A DNA stretch of 37,317 nt from assembly GCF_022808175.1 (NCBI RefSeq), contig NZ_JALGBX010000048.1, positions 1-37,317 of the forward strand. Direction: 5' to 3'. Numbering within the stretch: the first letter of the stretch is position 1; every line of letters begins with the position of its first letter. Positions 24,128 to 31,841 of the stretch are shown in pieces. The DNA comes from Streptomyces sp. AP-93 (lineage in GTDB: Bacteria; Actinomycetota; Actinomycetes; Streptomycetales; Streptomycetaceae). The notes beneath the pieces are model-generated. The model did not search any database, was not told the DNA's origin, and was given only the letters and a program-made list of their open reading frames with translations. The translations under genes and the position numbers were made by a program.

Positions 24128-24600
24128 GTGTACCACTTGACGTGGTACACACGTCTTCCCAGGTCAGAGCATTAGCTTCGGGAGTTCAGGAGCAGGGTGT
24201 ACCACGTGGCATTTTCTACGTGGTACACGTATTTGCCCAGGTCAGACAGTGTCTATATACCCCCCGTACCACTTGTACCAGAAAATAGAGACTAGATACA
24301 CGCGCAGGGAGATAAGGGCGCAGACTGGCGAGTGGGGCTGGAGCTGCCTGGATCGCTCCCGAACGCGTCCCCTATGCAAACGGCCAGAGAAAGGTGGTAC
24401 TCGTGGTACGCGGGCGGGAAACGCTGGTTGACCGGGCAAAACGTCGTACCACACCGACGCTCCCACGTGGTACACCCGATGCAGGGAAGGGCCTCGCGGG
24501 ACAGGTGTCTGCCCAGGTCGAGCACGGTTCTCGGGGTGTACCACGTCTCGTGGTACAGCTGGCTGCTCGATACACCCTCCTGCGACCAAGTCAGGTCAGA
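24128..24600. repeat. array of GTACCAC / GTGGTAC repeats (candidate iterons)
   Basis: Eleven exact heptamers are present: GTACCAC at 24130, 24199, 24266, 24446, 24538 and GTGGTAC at 24142, 24220, 24394, 24403, 24467, 24550. They pair into palindromes with 9-bp arms and 5-nt spacers (24128-24150), 11-bp arms (24197-24228) and 8-bp arms (24537-24557), and there are tandem direct copies (24394 and 24403). A second motif, CCCAGGTCAGA, follows the first two palindromes at exactly the same distance (24158, 24236), with partial copies at 24512 and 24593. Two motifs locked in phase point to a protein-binding array: origin iterons, a centromere or a compound operator. Confidence 0.85.
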
Positions 24601-24873
24601 CTTCCACGCCGAGGCCCCGCGCGACCCGCCGGCGGTGCGGCCGAGCCTCAACTGGGCTGGAAACGCATGGAACATTCCCCTCGCCCCGAGGCTCACAGAA
24701 GGCTCCCGACGCGCTTCTAGCGCGAGTCAGAGCTCCGTCCGAGTCACTCATCCATGAGGTTCCACTGGACGCGATAGGGCATTGGGCAGACATTCGCCGC
24801 TCATTGCGAGTGATCCACGACAGCTGCTATCGTTGACGCCAGGTGATCGATGTTGCACTGGAACGTGAAACAG

Positions 24874-24918
24874 AGAGGCCGGAGAGCATCCCCGTGGGAA
24901 GGGACCTCTCCGGCCTCT
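24874..24918. terminator. strong hairpin terminator
   Basis: Arms AGAGGCCGGAGAG (24874-24886) and CTCTCCGGCCTCT (24906-24918) are perfect 13-bp complements with a 19-nt loop, followed by TT. It lies about 60 bp past the stop of the minus-strand gene at 24979 and separates it from the repeat array. Confidence 0.75.
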
Positions 24919-24978
24919 TTGCATGTGCTGATGGGTACGAGGCGTGGATGGCACGAGCCCCCCAGGAGTGACCGTGCT

Positions 24979-25371
24979 TCAGCCTTGCTGGCATCCCGCA
25001 TTGGGGGACTCGGGACTGCGGCTACGGGATCGCCTGTCTGCTTCGACGACGTAGAGGATCTCGTAGGAAATCGTGGTGTTGAGGTTGAGCCGGTTCTTAC
25101 TCTGGCTCTTCTCCATCGCGATCTTGCGGAAGCCGCGAACATCCTCAGCGCGATCGAAGAACCGGCGCAGCCTCATACTCACGCGCTCACGGGCCTGTTC
25201 GGCCGTGATGCCCATGTCGGAGACGACGAAGACGTGCGTGTGACCGCGATCGAAAGTGGGCTTCTCACCAGTGTCGAGGTCCAGACGGATCTTCGCACGG
25301 CTGATGTCGAGCACGTCGGGACGGACGAGCTTTCCTTGTGAGTCGTACGTGCAGATGCTGACGATAGCCAT
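24979..25371 (-). CDS. hypothetical protein of the replication region, 130 aa
   Basis: ATG 25371 follows AGGAGAGGAGAGGATC. The frame is also open to 25425 but that part overlaps the operator palindrome. The product has an alternating strand/helix pattern: MAIVSICTYDSQGKLVRPDV, RLDLDTGEKPTFDRGHTHVF, VVSDMGITAEQARERVSMRL, ending LNTTISYEILYVVEADRRSR. The THVFVVSD and ISYEILYVV strands suggest a compact alpha/beta domain. No family recognised. It stands alone between its own palindromic promoter region and a terminator, next to the putative origin, so a regulator or initiator accessory role is possible but unproven. Confidence 0.75.
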   Translation of the reverse strand: MAIVSICTYDSQGKLVRPDVLDISRAKIRLDLDTGEKPTFDRGHTHVFVVSDMGITAEQARERVSMRLRRFFDRAEDVRGFRKIAMEKSQSKNRLNLNTTISYEILYVVEADRRSRSRSPESPNAGCQQG

Positions 25372-25398
25372 GATGAGATCCTCTCCTCTCCTGATGAG

Positions 25399-25445
25399 TA
25401 TGACTGAATAGTTACCTTCAGTCATACCCCGGTGACGGGGTCACC
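25399..25445. promoter_or_regulatory. palindromic operator region of the 130-aa gene
   Basis: Two adjacent perfect palindromes stand 28 and 60 bp above the start codon: TATGACTGAA-N8-TTCAGTCATA (25399-25426) and GGTGAC-GGG-GTCACC (25431-25445). The first is AT-rich against the GC-rich background, as for a repressor operator overlapping a promoter. Which protein binds is unknown; autoregulation by the gene product is one possibility. Confidence 0.6.
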
Positions 25446-25461
25446 CCGGTCACCACGAGCA

Positions 25462-25518
25462 TGCCCTCCGTACGAGAGACGGCCGGCTGACAGGCCGCCA
25501 GGTCCCGCACGGAGGGCA
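25462..25518. terminator. hairpin after the DHH-CPBP operon
   Basis: Arms TGCCCTCCGT (25462-25471) and ACGGAGGGCA (25509-25518) are exact complements; the loop of 37 nt contains the small inverted GGCCGGCTGACAGGCCGCC. It lies 33 bp past the CPBP stop, consistent with a terminator. Confidence 0.6.
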
Positions 25519-25550
25519 CCATCGTTTACAGAAGAGGCTGAGGATCTCGC

Positions 25551-26354
25551 TCACTGCATCGCGGGCTCGCCTCCGGCGCCCTGGGCTGCGCCCGACGCAG
25601 TTCCGCCTGCGACCCGCCGATAGAGCCCCAAAGCACAACCAGCGAAGGCCAGGAACAGGAATACTGCGGAGACGGGGTTCGCCAGAGCGCCGAGCGCCTG
25701 TGCTGGGACAACGGCGGCAGCGAGGTTGAAGCCCAAATGCAGAAGTACGCAGGGCCACAGTACGCGCGTGCGTTCGTAGACCAGGGCCAGGAGCACCGCC
25801 AATGGCAGAGTCGAGGCGAACTGTACGGCGCTGCTGTGCACCAGGCCGAACACCACCGCGGTGACCAGCGTTGAGACGAGGATGCTCACCCGCTTGCGCA
25901 GCAACGGGTAGATCAGCCCTCGGAACAGGAACTCCTCCCCGGCGGGAGCCGCGACCAGGGTGAGTAAAAGGGTTGCCACAGCCCCGGCCGCGTGCCTGGT
26001 TTGGTTCGAGGCGTCGAAGCCGGCAGACCCGGCCGTGAAGTAGATCCACAAGGCCAGCGACTGTCCGGCGAGGAAGGCCAGGACCGCGCAGCCGACGACG
26101 GTCCGCCCGAAGTCTGGGATCTCCGGCCTCGGCTGCGGGGCCGGCGCATGCGTGAGCCACCGAGGCCGCTGGATCCTCATCGCGCCGACCAGGACGACGA
26201 CGAGCGCGCCCAGGACGGTGGTCGCGACGATCGGCTCTCCGATGAGTAGGGCCGCGAAGGTGCCGAGGCCGAAGTAGACCGCGACGGCGACGAACGGCAC
26301 GAGGGCGCACCATCCGATGCTGAGCAGACGCGAGGCGATCGGTGAAGTCGTCAA
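25551..26354 (-). CDS. CPBP-family intramembrane metalloprotease
   Basis: The three CPBP/CAAX-protease motifs are present: EEFLFRG (EExxxR, Glu 140-141, Arg 145), FGLVHSS (His 173) and HLGFNLA (His 206, Asn 210). About seven or eight hydrophobic segments span the protein. Family members cleave inside the membrane or act as bacteriocin immunity proteins. I chose TTG 26354 because GGAGGAG lies just upstream; TTG 26378 would overlap the upstream stop by 4 nt. It follows the DHH gene in one transcript, an odd partner for a nucleic-acid enzyme. The C-terminal tail is Ala/Gly-rich and low-complexity. Confidence 0.88.
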   Translation of the reverse strand: MTTSPIASRLLSIGWCALVPFVAVAVYFGLGTFAALLIGEPIVATTVLGALVVVLVGAMRIQRPRWLTHAPAPQPRPEIPDFGRTVVGCAVLAFLAGQSLALWIYFTAGSAGFDASNQTRHAAGAVATLLLTLVAAPAGEEFLFRGLIYPLLRKRVSILVSTLVTAVVFGLVHSSAVQFASTLPLAVLLALVYERTRVLWPCVLLHLGFNLAAAVVPAQALGALANPVSAVFLFLAFAGCALGLYRRVAGGTASGAAQGAGGEPAMQ

Positions 26355-26374
26355 GATCTCCTCCTCCACAGGTC

Positions 26375-28228
26375 TCAAGCAGCCGTGATGATCTGCTCGT
26401 TGATGACAGCCTGAACGCGGGTGTCACCTCGGAAGGTGTTCAGCTGCAGTGTCGCCGTGAAGCGCAGCGTGCCGAGTTCGGTGCGGCTTGCGCGCTGTAC
26501 GAAGCTCTGGATCACGTCGAACTTCTCCTCAGCAACGTTCCACCACAGGCATGACAGGCCGGACCGGGTGACCAGGCGCAGGTGCTGCGATTCGGATCCG
26601 ATCCGGTCCACGCGTAGGCCCAGGGGCTCGATCGCGATCTCGACGACCGGGGCGGTGAAGCCGTGCCCGAAGGGCTTGAGCCCCTCGGTCCGGCGCACCA
26701 GCTCGAACAACGGCTGCAGGTCCTCGAGGCCGGCGTCGCAGTCGGCATCCGGACCGAGTACGAGATCACCGTTCGGGCCATCGGTACTGACGGCGAGCCG
26801 GGCTACCTGAGTGGCCTCCTGCAGAACGGCAACAAGATCGCCCAGCTTCTCGGCCTTCGCGACACGGACGCCGCATGCCTGCTGGTGTCCGATGGCGCTG
26901 AGTCCGTCGCGCGATTCCAGGCTGGCGATGATGTCGAACCACCCCGGCGCTCGACCGGAGCCGCTGACGAAATCGTCGGGGCTGGTGGGGCGGTTGAGGA
27001 CGACGACCGGGTGACCGTTGAGCTCCATCATCCGGTTGGCCAGCAGCCCGTACATGCCCGGGTAGGCGTCAGAGAAGTACACCCACGGGGCCAAGGGCTG
27101 GTCCCGTGCGGTGAGTTCTTCCATGTACTCGATGACCAGCTGCTTGCGCAGCTCGTTGTTCTCGATCACCTGGTGGGCGGCCTTGAGCTTGACGTCAGCA
27201 CTGGCGGCCGTGAACACCGCGAAGCACGGCGCAAGCGAGGCCCCTGTGCGCCGGGGGCTGTTCATCGCAGGGGCGAGGTAGAAGCCGAAGAAGCCTTCGT
27301 CGAGGTCGTCGACGTCTCGGATCTTGCCGACCTGCGCGAATGCCTTGAGCGCGATCGCGAAGCCCTCGAAGGCCCGGAGGAAGACCGGGTGGTGCGGTTC
27401 GGTGCGCAGCAGCTGCATCAGGATCGACTGCGCGACGTCGATGGCATCGGGGTCAGCATCGAATCCGCCCCAGCGATTGGGGATCGTCTTCGGCGCGGCG
27501 ACGCGCAGCAGGCGGGCAATCGAGATCGCATCGCGCACCAGCTGGCGGTTCTCGTACAGCACGGGCATGACGTCGGAAACGGTGCCCAGGCCGGCGAACA
27601 GACGCAGCAGGTGGATCTCCCAGAGCTTCTCGGGCCGGTGCACGCGGGTGTAGGCCTCGATCACCTGGTAGAGCACGTGGGCACCGCAAATCCCGGTGTG
27701 GGTGTAGGTCTCGTCGATCCGGCACGGGTCGACGGTGATGTCCGCGGTCGAGCCCGGCGCGAGCTCCTCGTGGTGATCGGTTACCAGCGTCGTCCAGCCC
27801 AGGCCACGCGCGGCGGCGATGCCGCCGTGGGAGTTCACCCCCCCGTCGCAGGTGAGCAGGACCCTGGTCTCGGGCCACTTCGCCTGGATCTCGGCGATGT
27901 CCTCGGGCGCGAGCTCGTGGCCGCGGCGGTAGTCGGGGAGGTGCAGCTCGACGTCGAAGCCGAGCTCGGACAAGCCGGCGTAGCCGAGGACGCCGGAAGA
28001 GATGCCGTCCATGTCGAAGTCGGGGGCGATGGTGATCTTCTTGCGCGTAATCCGGGCGTCATGAAGGGCCTCGACCATCTCAGCCAGGTCCAGGAGCTCG
28101 TCACGCTCGGTGGACTCGATCTCCTTCAGGTACTGATCCGACCACCCCCTGCGCTGGCACAGCAGCTCGAAGAGGTCGGTGTCCTCGTCGGTGAGCGAAT
28201 GGTCGTCGACGGCCTGGAGCATGGACAT
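26375..28228 (-). CDS. RecJ-like DHH-family phosphoesterase/exonuclease
   Basis: DHH-family motifs appear in order: I PDFDMDGISS (residues 69-78), II LTCDGGVNS (125-133), III TDHHEE (150-155) and IV GTVSDVMPV (about 217-225). Between III and IV is DPCRID...THTGICGAHVLYQV, the RecJ-type linker motif. The C-terminal part contains the DHHA1-like IGHQQACGVRV and a later OB-like portion. RecJ digests single-stranded DNA 5' to 3' and acts in recombination and gap repair. The 617-aa length is close to RecJ (about 570). ATG 28228 has GAGAGGT; ATG 28222 is an alternative. It is the first gene of the minus-strand replication block and is followed by the CPBP gene. Confidence 0.9.
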   Translation of the reverse strand: MSMLQAVDDHSLTDEDTDLFELLCQRRGWSDQYLKEIESTERDELLDLAEMVEALHDARITRKKITIAPDFDMDGISSGVLGYAGLSELGFDVELHLPDYRRGHELAPEDIAEIQAKWPETRVLLTCDGGVNSHGGIAAARGLGWTTLVTDHHEELAPGSTADITVDPCRIDETYTHTGICGAHVLYQVIEAYTRVHRPEKLWEIHLLRLFAGLGTVSDVMPVLYENRQLVRDAISIARLLRVAAPKTIPNRWGGFDADPDAIDVAQSILMQLLRTEPHHPVFLRAFEGFAIALKAFAQVGKIRDVDDLDEGFFGFYLAPAMNSPRRTGASLAPCFAVFTAASADVKLKAAHQVIENNELRKQLVIEYMEELTARDQPLAPWVYFSDAYPGMYGLLANRMMELNGHPVVVLNRPTSPDDFVSGSGRAPGWFDIIASLESRDGLSAIGHQQACGVRVAKAEKLGDLVAVLQEATQVARLAVSTDGPNGDLVLGPDADCDAGLEDLQPLFELVRRTEGLKPFGHGFTAPVVEIAIEPLGLRVDRIGSESQHLRLVTRSGLSCLWWNVAEEKFDVIQSFVQRASRTELGTLRFTATLQLNTFRGDTRVQAVINEQIITAA

Positions 28229-28434
28229 GGTGGTGACCTCTCGATCTGGGTTGCTGGTCGGTGGAGAACGGGGCTACGACACCCAAGACGTTGCTGCGAT
28301 TTTAGCAGTGCGAGTCACCATTCCTGCGCCATTGGCAGTATTTCGAGTCGCATTCGGGTTCCAAATGGGACGCTTATCTAGAATGGCCTCGACAGACTTT
28401 CCAAGGTCCTTGCATATCAGCTACTGTCGCCGGT

Positions 28435-28770
28435 ATGGCCATTCGAAGCATTGTCGAGTCAGATCTCAGTGGTAAGCCGGATGCGGCGACAGCCACGTTC
28501 GGCTTGGGTGACACCTGGTACGAGGTTGACCTCACCGCCGAGGAGCGGAAGAAGCTTGAGGAAGCACTGAAGCCGTACTTGAAGGTCAGTCGGAAGGCCG
28601 GTAGGGCGGCGACCAAGAAGCGAGTCGTACCCGAGACGACCCCTGAGGAGCGCGACAAGATCCGCGAGTGGGCCAAGAAGAAGGGCTTCGACTTCGCAGA
28701 TCGAGGCCGCATCCCGAAGACGGTCATGAAGGCCTACGACGAGGCGCACGACATCGATCGAAGCAAGTAG
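28435..28770 (+). CDS. lsr2: Lsr2-family nucleoid-associated protein (xenogeneic silencer)
   Basis: The N-terminal dimerisation domain shows the Lsr2 pattern (ATATFGLGDTWYEVDLTAEE), followed by a basic linker (SRKAGRAATKKR). The C-terminal DNA-binding domain has REWAKKKGFDFADRGRIPKT, with the AT-hook-like Arg-Gly-Arg at residues 90-92. Lsr2 binds AT-rich foreign DNA and silences it, as H-NS does in proteobacteria. The length of 111 aa is typical. ATG 28435 has no strong ribosome site. It is divergent from the DHH gene, with about 200 bp of lower-GC DNA between, and is followed by a strong terminator. A plasmid copy would help keep the element quiet in its host or replace a host copy. Confidence 0.95.
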   Translation: MAIRSIVESDLSGKPDAATATFGLGDTWYEVDLTAEERKKLEEALKPYLKVSRKAGRAATKKRVVPETTPEERDKIREWAKKKGFDFADRGRIPKTVMKAYDEAHDIDRSK

Positions 28771-28818
28771 CGCTGAGCCTGGTGTTCGCCTCCCATCCGA
28801 CTCCTCCCATCCGTCCCT

Positions 28819-28850
28819 GAAGGGCCCTGCAGCGTGCTGCAGGGCCCTTC
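28819..28850. terminator. bidirectional hairpin terminator
   Basis: Perfect 14-bp stem GAAGGGCCCTGCAG (28819-28832) with CTGCAGGGCCCTTC (28837-28850), loop CGTG. It sits between the ends of lsr2 and the convergent gene at 28858, so it can end both transcripts. Confidence 0.85.
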
Positions 28851-28857
28851 GTGCGTC

Positions 28858-29364
28858 TCAGAACGGCGGCGGCGACGGATGGATCGCGGTGGCTGTCTCA
28901 ATCCCCGCGGCTCGCGCGCGAGACCTGCAGTGGATGGTGCCGTGCGAGAAGTGCCCCGGCGTATGTGGCATGAGCTGCTCCTGGTCTCGCTTCGGGCATC
29001 CTGGCTTCCGGCAGAGGTCGAGGAAGGCCGTGCACAGCACCTGAGCCCCGGCCTCGCGAAGAACTTGGGCGGCGTCGACCATCTCCTGGTTGCGCTGGAA
29101 GCCGGCTGCTCTCCCGTGGGTCGACCAGTTGGCGGGGAAGGTGATGATCTCGCAGCCTGCGTCCCGCCACAGCCGCTCGGCTATGGCGTCGGCACCTTTG
29201 GGGCAGTGCCCCGAGAGGAGCACCGGCCGGGTGATGCTCTTGGGGCCCCAGTCGCGCCAGGCGTTGTTGAACGTCTCACGCATGCTCTTCTCGTCATTCC
29301 AGCTGCGGGAACCGGTGACGAGGGCGACGTGCGAGAACGATCCTGGAATCATTTCAGCAATCAT
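28858..29364 (-). CDS. SLOG/YspA-like (DUF2493) nucleotide-binding protein
   Basis: The N-terminal strand-loop LVTGSRSW (residues 15-22), the SGHCPKGADAIAERLW segment (51-66) and the later HGRAAGFQRNQEMVD (83-97) are the signature of SLOG-superfamily proteins of the YspA/DUF2493 type, which bind nucleotide-like ligands. In this family some act as sensors linked to defence or to recombination (DprA relatives). The C-terminal region adds two Cys pairs (CTAFLDLCRKPGC), possibly metal-binding. ATG 29364 is preceded by GGGAGAAGGGA. It is convergent with lsr2. Confidence 0.82.
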   Translation of the reverse strand: MIAEMIPGSFSHVALVTGSRSWNDEKSMRETFNNAWRDWGPKSITRPVLLSGHCPKGADAIAERLWRDAGCEIITFPANWSTHGRAAGFQRNQEMVDAAQVLREAGAQVLCTAFLDLCRKPGCPKRDQEQLMPHTPGHFSHGTIHCRSRARAAGIETATAIHPSPPPF

Positions 29365-29463
29365 TCGAGTCCCTTCTCCCTGTGACTCGGCGATCTCCAC
29401 AGCTGGAATCGAGAGCTGTGGCCATGACGTCCGGGCAGGCGTGGCGGCCTGCATGTCGCTGAC

Positions 29464-29802
29464 TCATACCGGCCGGCTACTGGGCTCGATGATGGCCAGG
29501 TCCTTCTCCCGGTGAAGCTCGACGCGGATCCGATCGTCGTTACACATCGGCATGAGGTGGACGGCGCACATCCCGTCATCGCTGTGGGAGACGTGCACGG
29601 TGACGACCGTGCTGTCTTCGTCGGTGAAGTCGACGTCGCCGATGTCCTCGGTATCGCCGGAGCGCATCACCTCGGCTACAGCTTCGCTGTTCGATTGCCA
29701 CAACTGCGGCTCACAGCGGGCTTCGGTTGCGTAGGGCGAGGGTTCGGGCTGGACTGCCTCATGGTGGTGCTTCCTCGTGGGCTCGGGTGCGGGTGGCGAC
29801 AT
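29464..29802 (-). CDS. acidic hypothetical protein, 112 aa
   Basis: ATG 29802 follows GGAG; the upstream frame to 30081 is Arg/Ser/Pro-rich and not credible. The N-terminus is a disordered Pro/His stretch (PAPEPTRKHHHEAVQPEP). The second half is an acidic, strand-rich domain (DFTDEDSTVVTVHVSHSDDG, then MCAVHLMPMCNDDRIRVELH). No family recognised. It precedes the SLOG gene on the same strand by 100 bp. Confidence 0.65.
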   Translation of the reverse strand: MSPPAPEPTRKHHHEAVQPEPSPYATEARCEPQLWQSNSEAVAEVMRSGDTEDIGDVDFTDEDSTVVTVHVSHSDDGMCAVHLMPMCNDDRIRVELHREKDLAIIEPSSRPV

Positions 29803-30019
29803 CGAGTGCGGACTCCGGTGGGGTCCGTGTGATCTCGATGTTCGACCCAGCTCCCGTGCCAGCTGTGCTGGCTCACGACTCGGAGGATCTTGGCTGGCTC
29901 GATCTGCTCCCGGATGGGTCGCATAGCGAGCCGTCGCACGGGGCGTCACTTCTCGCCTGAGCAAGGCGCGCAGCGCCAGGCGATCCACCACTGCTTCACC
30001 CTTTGCTGCTGTCCATTTC

Positions 30020-30028
30020 TGTGGATAA
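30020..30028 (-). other. DnaA box match
   Basis: TGTGGATAA on the plus strand is the exact complement of the consensus TTATCCACA. One of two such sites in the gene-free region. Confidence 0.5.
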
Positions 30029-30310
30029 CTGGAGCGGGGCAGTGGTGGGGCTTCCCCTCTCTCAAGCGCAGCGCTGGGCATAGCCGGAGGGAGCGCCAGC
30101 GACCGACGGACCGGTGGAACCCGTCGGCTATGCCGACTAACACGTCCTCGGAGCGCAGCGGAGAGGCCGAGCGAAGCGAGGGTCCGCAGGATACGTGTTA
30201 TCAGGTTCCCTTATGCCCTTTTCTCTTCCTTGTCGTCGTCATCGCTGTTCCACGGCTGGAGCGTTAGCGGAAGCCTGGAACATCAGGGGAAACAGTCCGT
30301 ACCCTCTTGA

Positions 30311-30468
30311 CCCGTACCCCTCCCTCTTTCCGCGCAGCGGGGGTACGGGGCTGGCTGTTTCACCTGGTCATCGCACCTTCTGGGTGTACTGCTGTTTCGA
30401 CGCCTGCGATACGGCCGCACCCCCACGCTGACCGTCCTCGTGAGGCACGAGCGAGGCGGGGGTACGGG
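30311..30468. repeat. three copies of a 10-bp repeat (GGGGTACGGG)
   Basis: CCCGTACCCC at 30311-30320 forms an inverted pair with GGGGTACGGG at 30340-30349, and a third copy lies at 30459-30468 in direct orientation with the second. Not present elsewhere that I noticed. Its purpose is unknown. Confidence 0.6.
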
Positions 30469-30573
30469 TCTGCTCCTGACGGGGCGCAGCCCCGGTTCCT
30501 CGCCACGCTGCCACCAGCGGCACAGCCCTCGCCGCGCAGCGGGTCCGGCCTCTCGCGACGCCGTCGCTCCGGC

Positions 30574-30582
30574 TGTGGATAA
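30574..30582 (-). other. DnaA box match
   Basis: TGTGGATAA again, in the same orientation as the site at 30020. Host DnaA could bind both. Confidence 0.5.
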
Positions 30583-31288
30583 CGCTCTGCTCCACCGCTC
30601 GCCGTGGCGGCACAGCCGGCCTTGCACCATTTCGCGCTGTGCCGGCTGCACCGATGTGACTCCACCGTGCTCCGGTCCTTGCTCCGGTGCTGCTGCGGCA
30701 GCGTGCCAGGACTTCACGCAGCGCGTCCGAGGCGGGCATTCGGCACTACCTTGTCGACGCACGATCCGGCCCCGGGCTGTGTTCCTCTTCGCGCCTGCGC
30801 GGCTAGCCCGGGGTGCTCCTTCGTGGACGCATCAAAAGAAGAGAGGCCCGACTGCTGCGACCAGCTTGCCCATCGGGCACAGCGAGCAGCTCCAGCGTCA
30901 TCGGGCCGTTGTCGTCTTCCTCCAGGGACTGCTTCCGCAGCAAATCCCTCTGATCTTCCTCTACTCCACGGGCCATGCCGCGGAAGCAAGCCGTTCCTCG
31001 CAGGCTCGCTGGGTGCGGAGGCCTACTCCCCCCTTCGCCCCTTCTCCCTCTTCCCTCCTCTGCGCGACCATGACGGCCCGACGACGCCCCTGTGCCGACC
31101 GTCGCACCAGCGCTGTACCAGCCGCACCGACGACTCGCCGGCGACTGCGCTGAAGTCGCTCCACCGGTATTCCGTGGCTGAGCTGCCGTGCCCTCCGACG
31201 GGCTTCGACAGGGGGGCACAGACAGGCTTTTCGGCCCATGAACCAGCAATGAAACAGCATCTCGCTCACGTCTCCGAGATGACTCATC

Positions 31289-31746
31289 GGGACACGCAGA
31301 GGACGCGACTGGGACACACATAAGACGCCGACTGATGCCGTTGGGCCTCTCAGAGTCCCGTGCGCGTCCTCCTAGGGTCTCGCACGCGCTCCAACAGTGC
31401 CGCTCTGGTGTCGCACACAGCGCCCTCGGAGGACACATCTGCGCGGGGGTGCCGGGTGACGTCTCCCCGGAGGCACAGTCGGGACACCGGCAGGACCTTA
31501 TACGTACTCCCATGCGGCTTCCCCGGGACGGCGCCGTGACCCCAGGGGTCTCACAGGTGTCCCGCGGGAGCCCTTGTTACGTCGCATGTGGGGCTCATAG
31601 GCGCATGATGCCGGCGGCTTGCACGCGGTCGTCCCGGCAGGGTCACTGAGGTGTCTCGCAGGCGTCCCTACCAGTACTCAATAGGGGCATCAATTGCGTC
31701 TCACTCACGTATCGAATGGGGCTTGCATGGGACTCTATGGGGACAC
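31289..31746. repeat. candidate parC-like iterons upstream of the partition operon
   Basis: Short direct repeats of two kinds recur. GGGACAC appears at 31289, 31311, 31491 and 31740 (the first two 22 bp apart). The string TCTC[A/G]CA appears in GGGTCTCGCA (31375), GGGGTCTCACAGGTGTCCC (31545), GTGTCTCGCAGGCGTCCC (31651) and, less complete, GCGTCTCAC (31696); the second and third are 105 bp apart and agree over most of 18 bp. Spacing is irregular. Actin-type plasmid partition systems have such arrays (parC) just upstream, bound by the ribbon-helix-helix adaptor. Confidence 0.45.
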
Positions 31747-31755
31747 TAGAGTGAA

Positions 31756-31777
31756 CTCGCATCGATTCACATGCGAG
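31756..31777. promoter_or_regulatory. palindrome upstream of the partition operon
   Basis: Exact arms CTCGCAT (31756-31762) and ATGCGAG (31771-31777) around 8 nt, about 100 bp above the adaptor start. Likely operator for autoregulation, given that ParR-type adaptors repress their own promoter. Confidence 0.5.
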
Positions 31778-31820
31778 GAGAAACGCGAGAGGCGGTGAGT
31801 CCATATGGCAGAAGGAGAGA

Positions 31821-31841
31821 CATCCGGCGAACGACCGGATG
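31821..31841. promoter_or_regulatory. second inverted repeat before the adaptor start
   Basis: Exact arms CATCCGG and CCGGATG with a 7-nt spacer, 37 bp above ATG 31878. In RNA it would form a small hairpin in the leader; it may be an operator half-site pair or affect translation. Confidence 0.45.

Larger units (their letters stand above)
23669..24978. other. 1.3-kb gene-free region, candidate origin
   Basis: No frame here is credible. It holds the GTACCAC/GTGGTAC array (24128-24600), a local less GC-rich segment (about 24246-24300, with TCTATATAC and AAAATAGAGACTAGATAC) that could be an unwinding element, and a terminator at 24874-24918 for the gene above. Its place immediately upstream of the helicase and polymerase genes is where many theta-type plasmids and phages keep their origin. 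Confidence 0.55.

Noticed and set aside
24128..24600. CRISPR array
   Set aside because: The repeat units are 7-11 bp palindromes with irregular spacing and no 25-37 bp repeats with equal spacers; no cas gene is present.
26663..28381. A 572-codon plus-strand frame opposite the DHH gene
   Set aside because: High-GC antisense shadow; no recognisable motif and no ribosome site, against clear DHH motifs on the other strand.
30440..31323. Overlapping plus-strand frames of about 240 codons in the gene-free region
   Set aside because: Ser/Pro/Cys/Arg-rich, no ribosome sites, no sensible strand or helix pattern; two frames overlap each other equally well, so neither is convincing.
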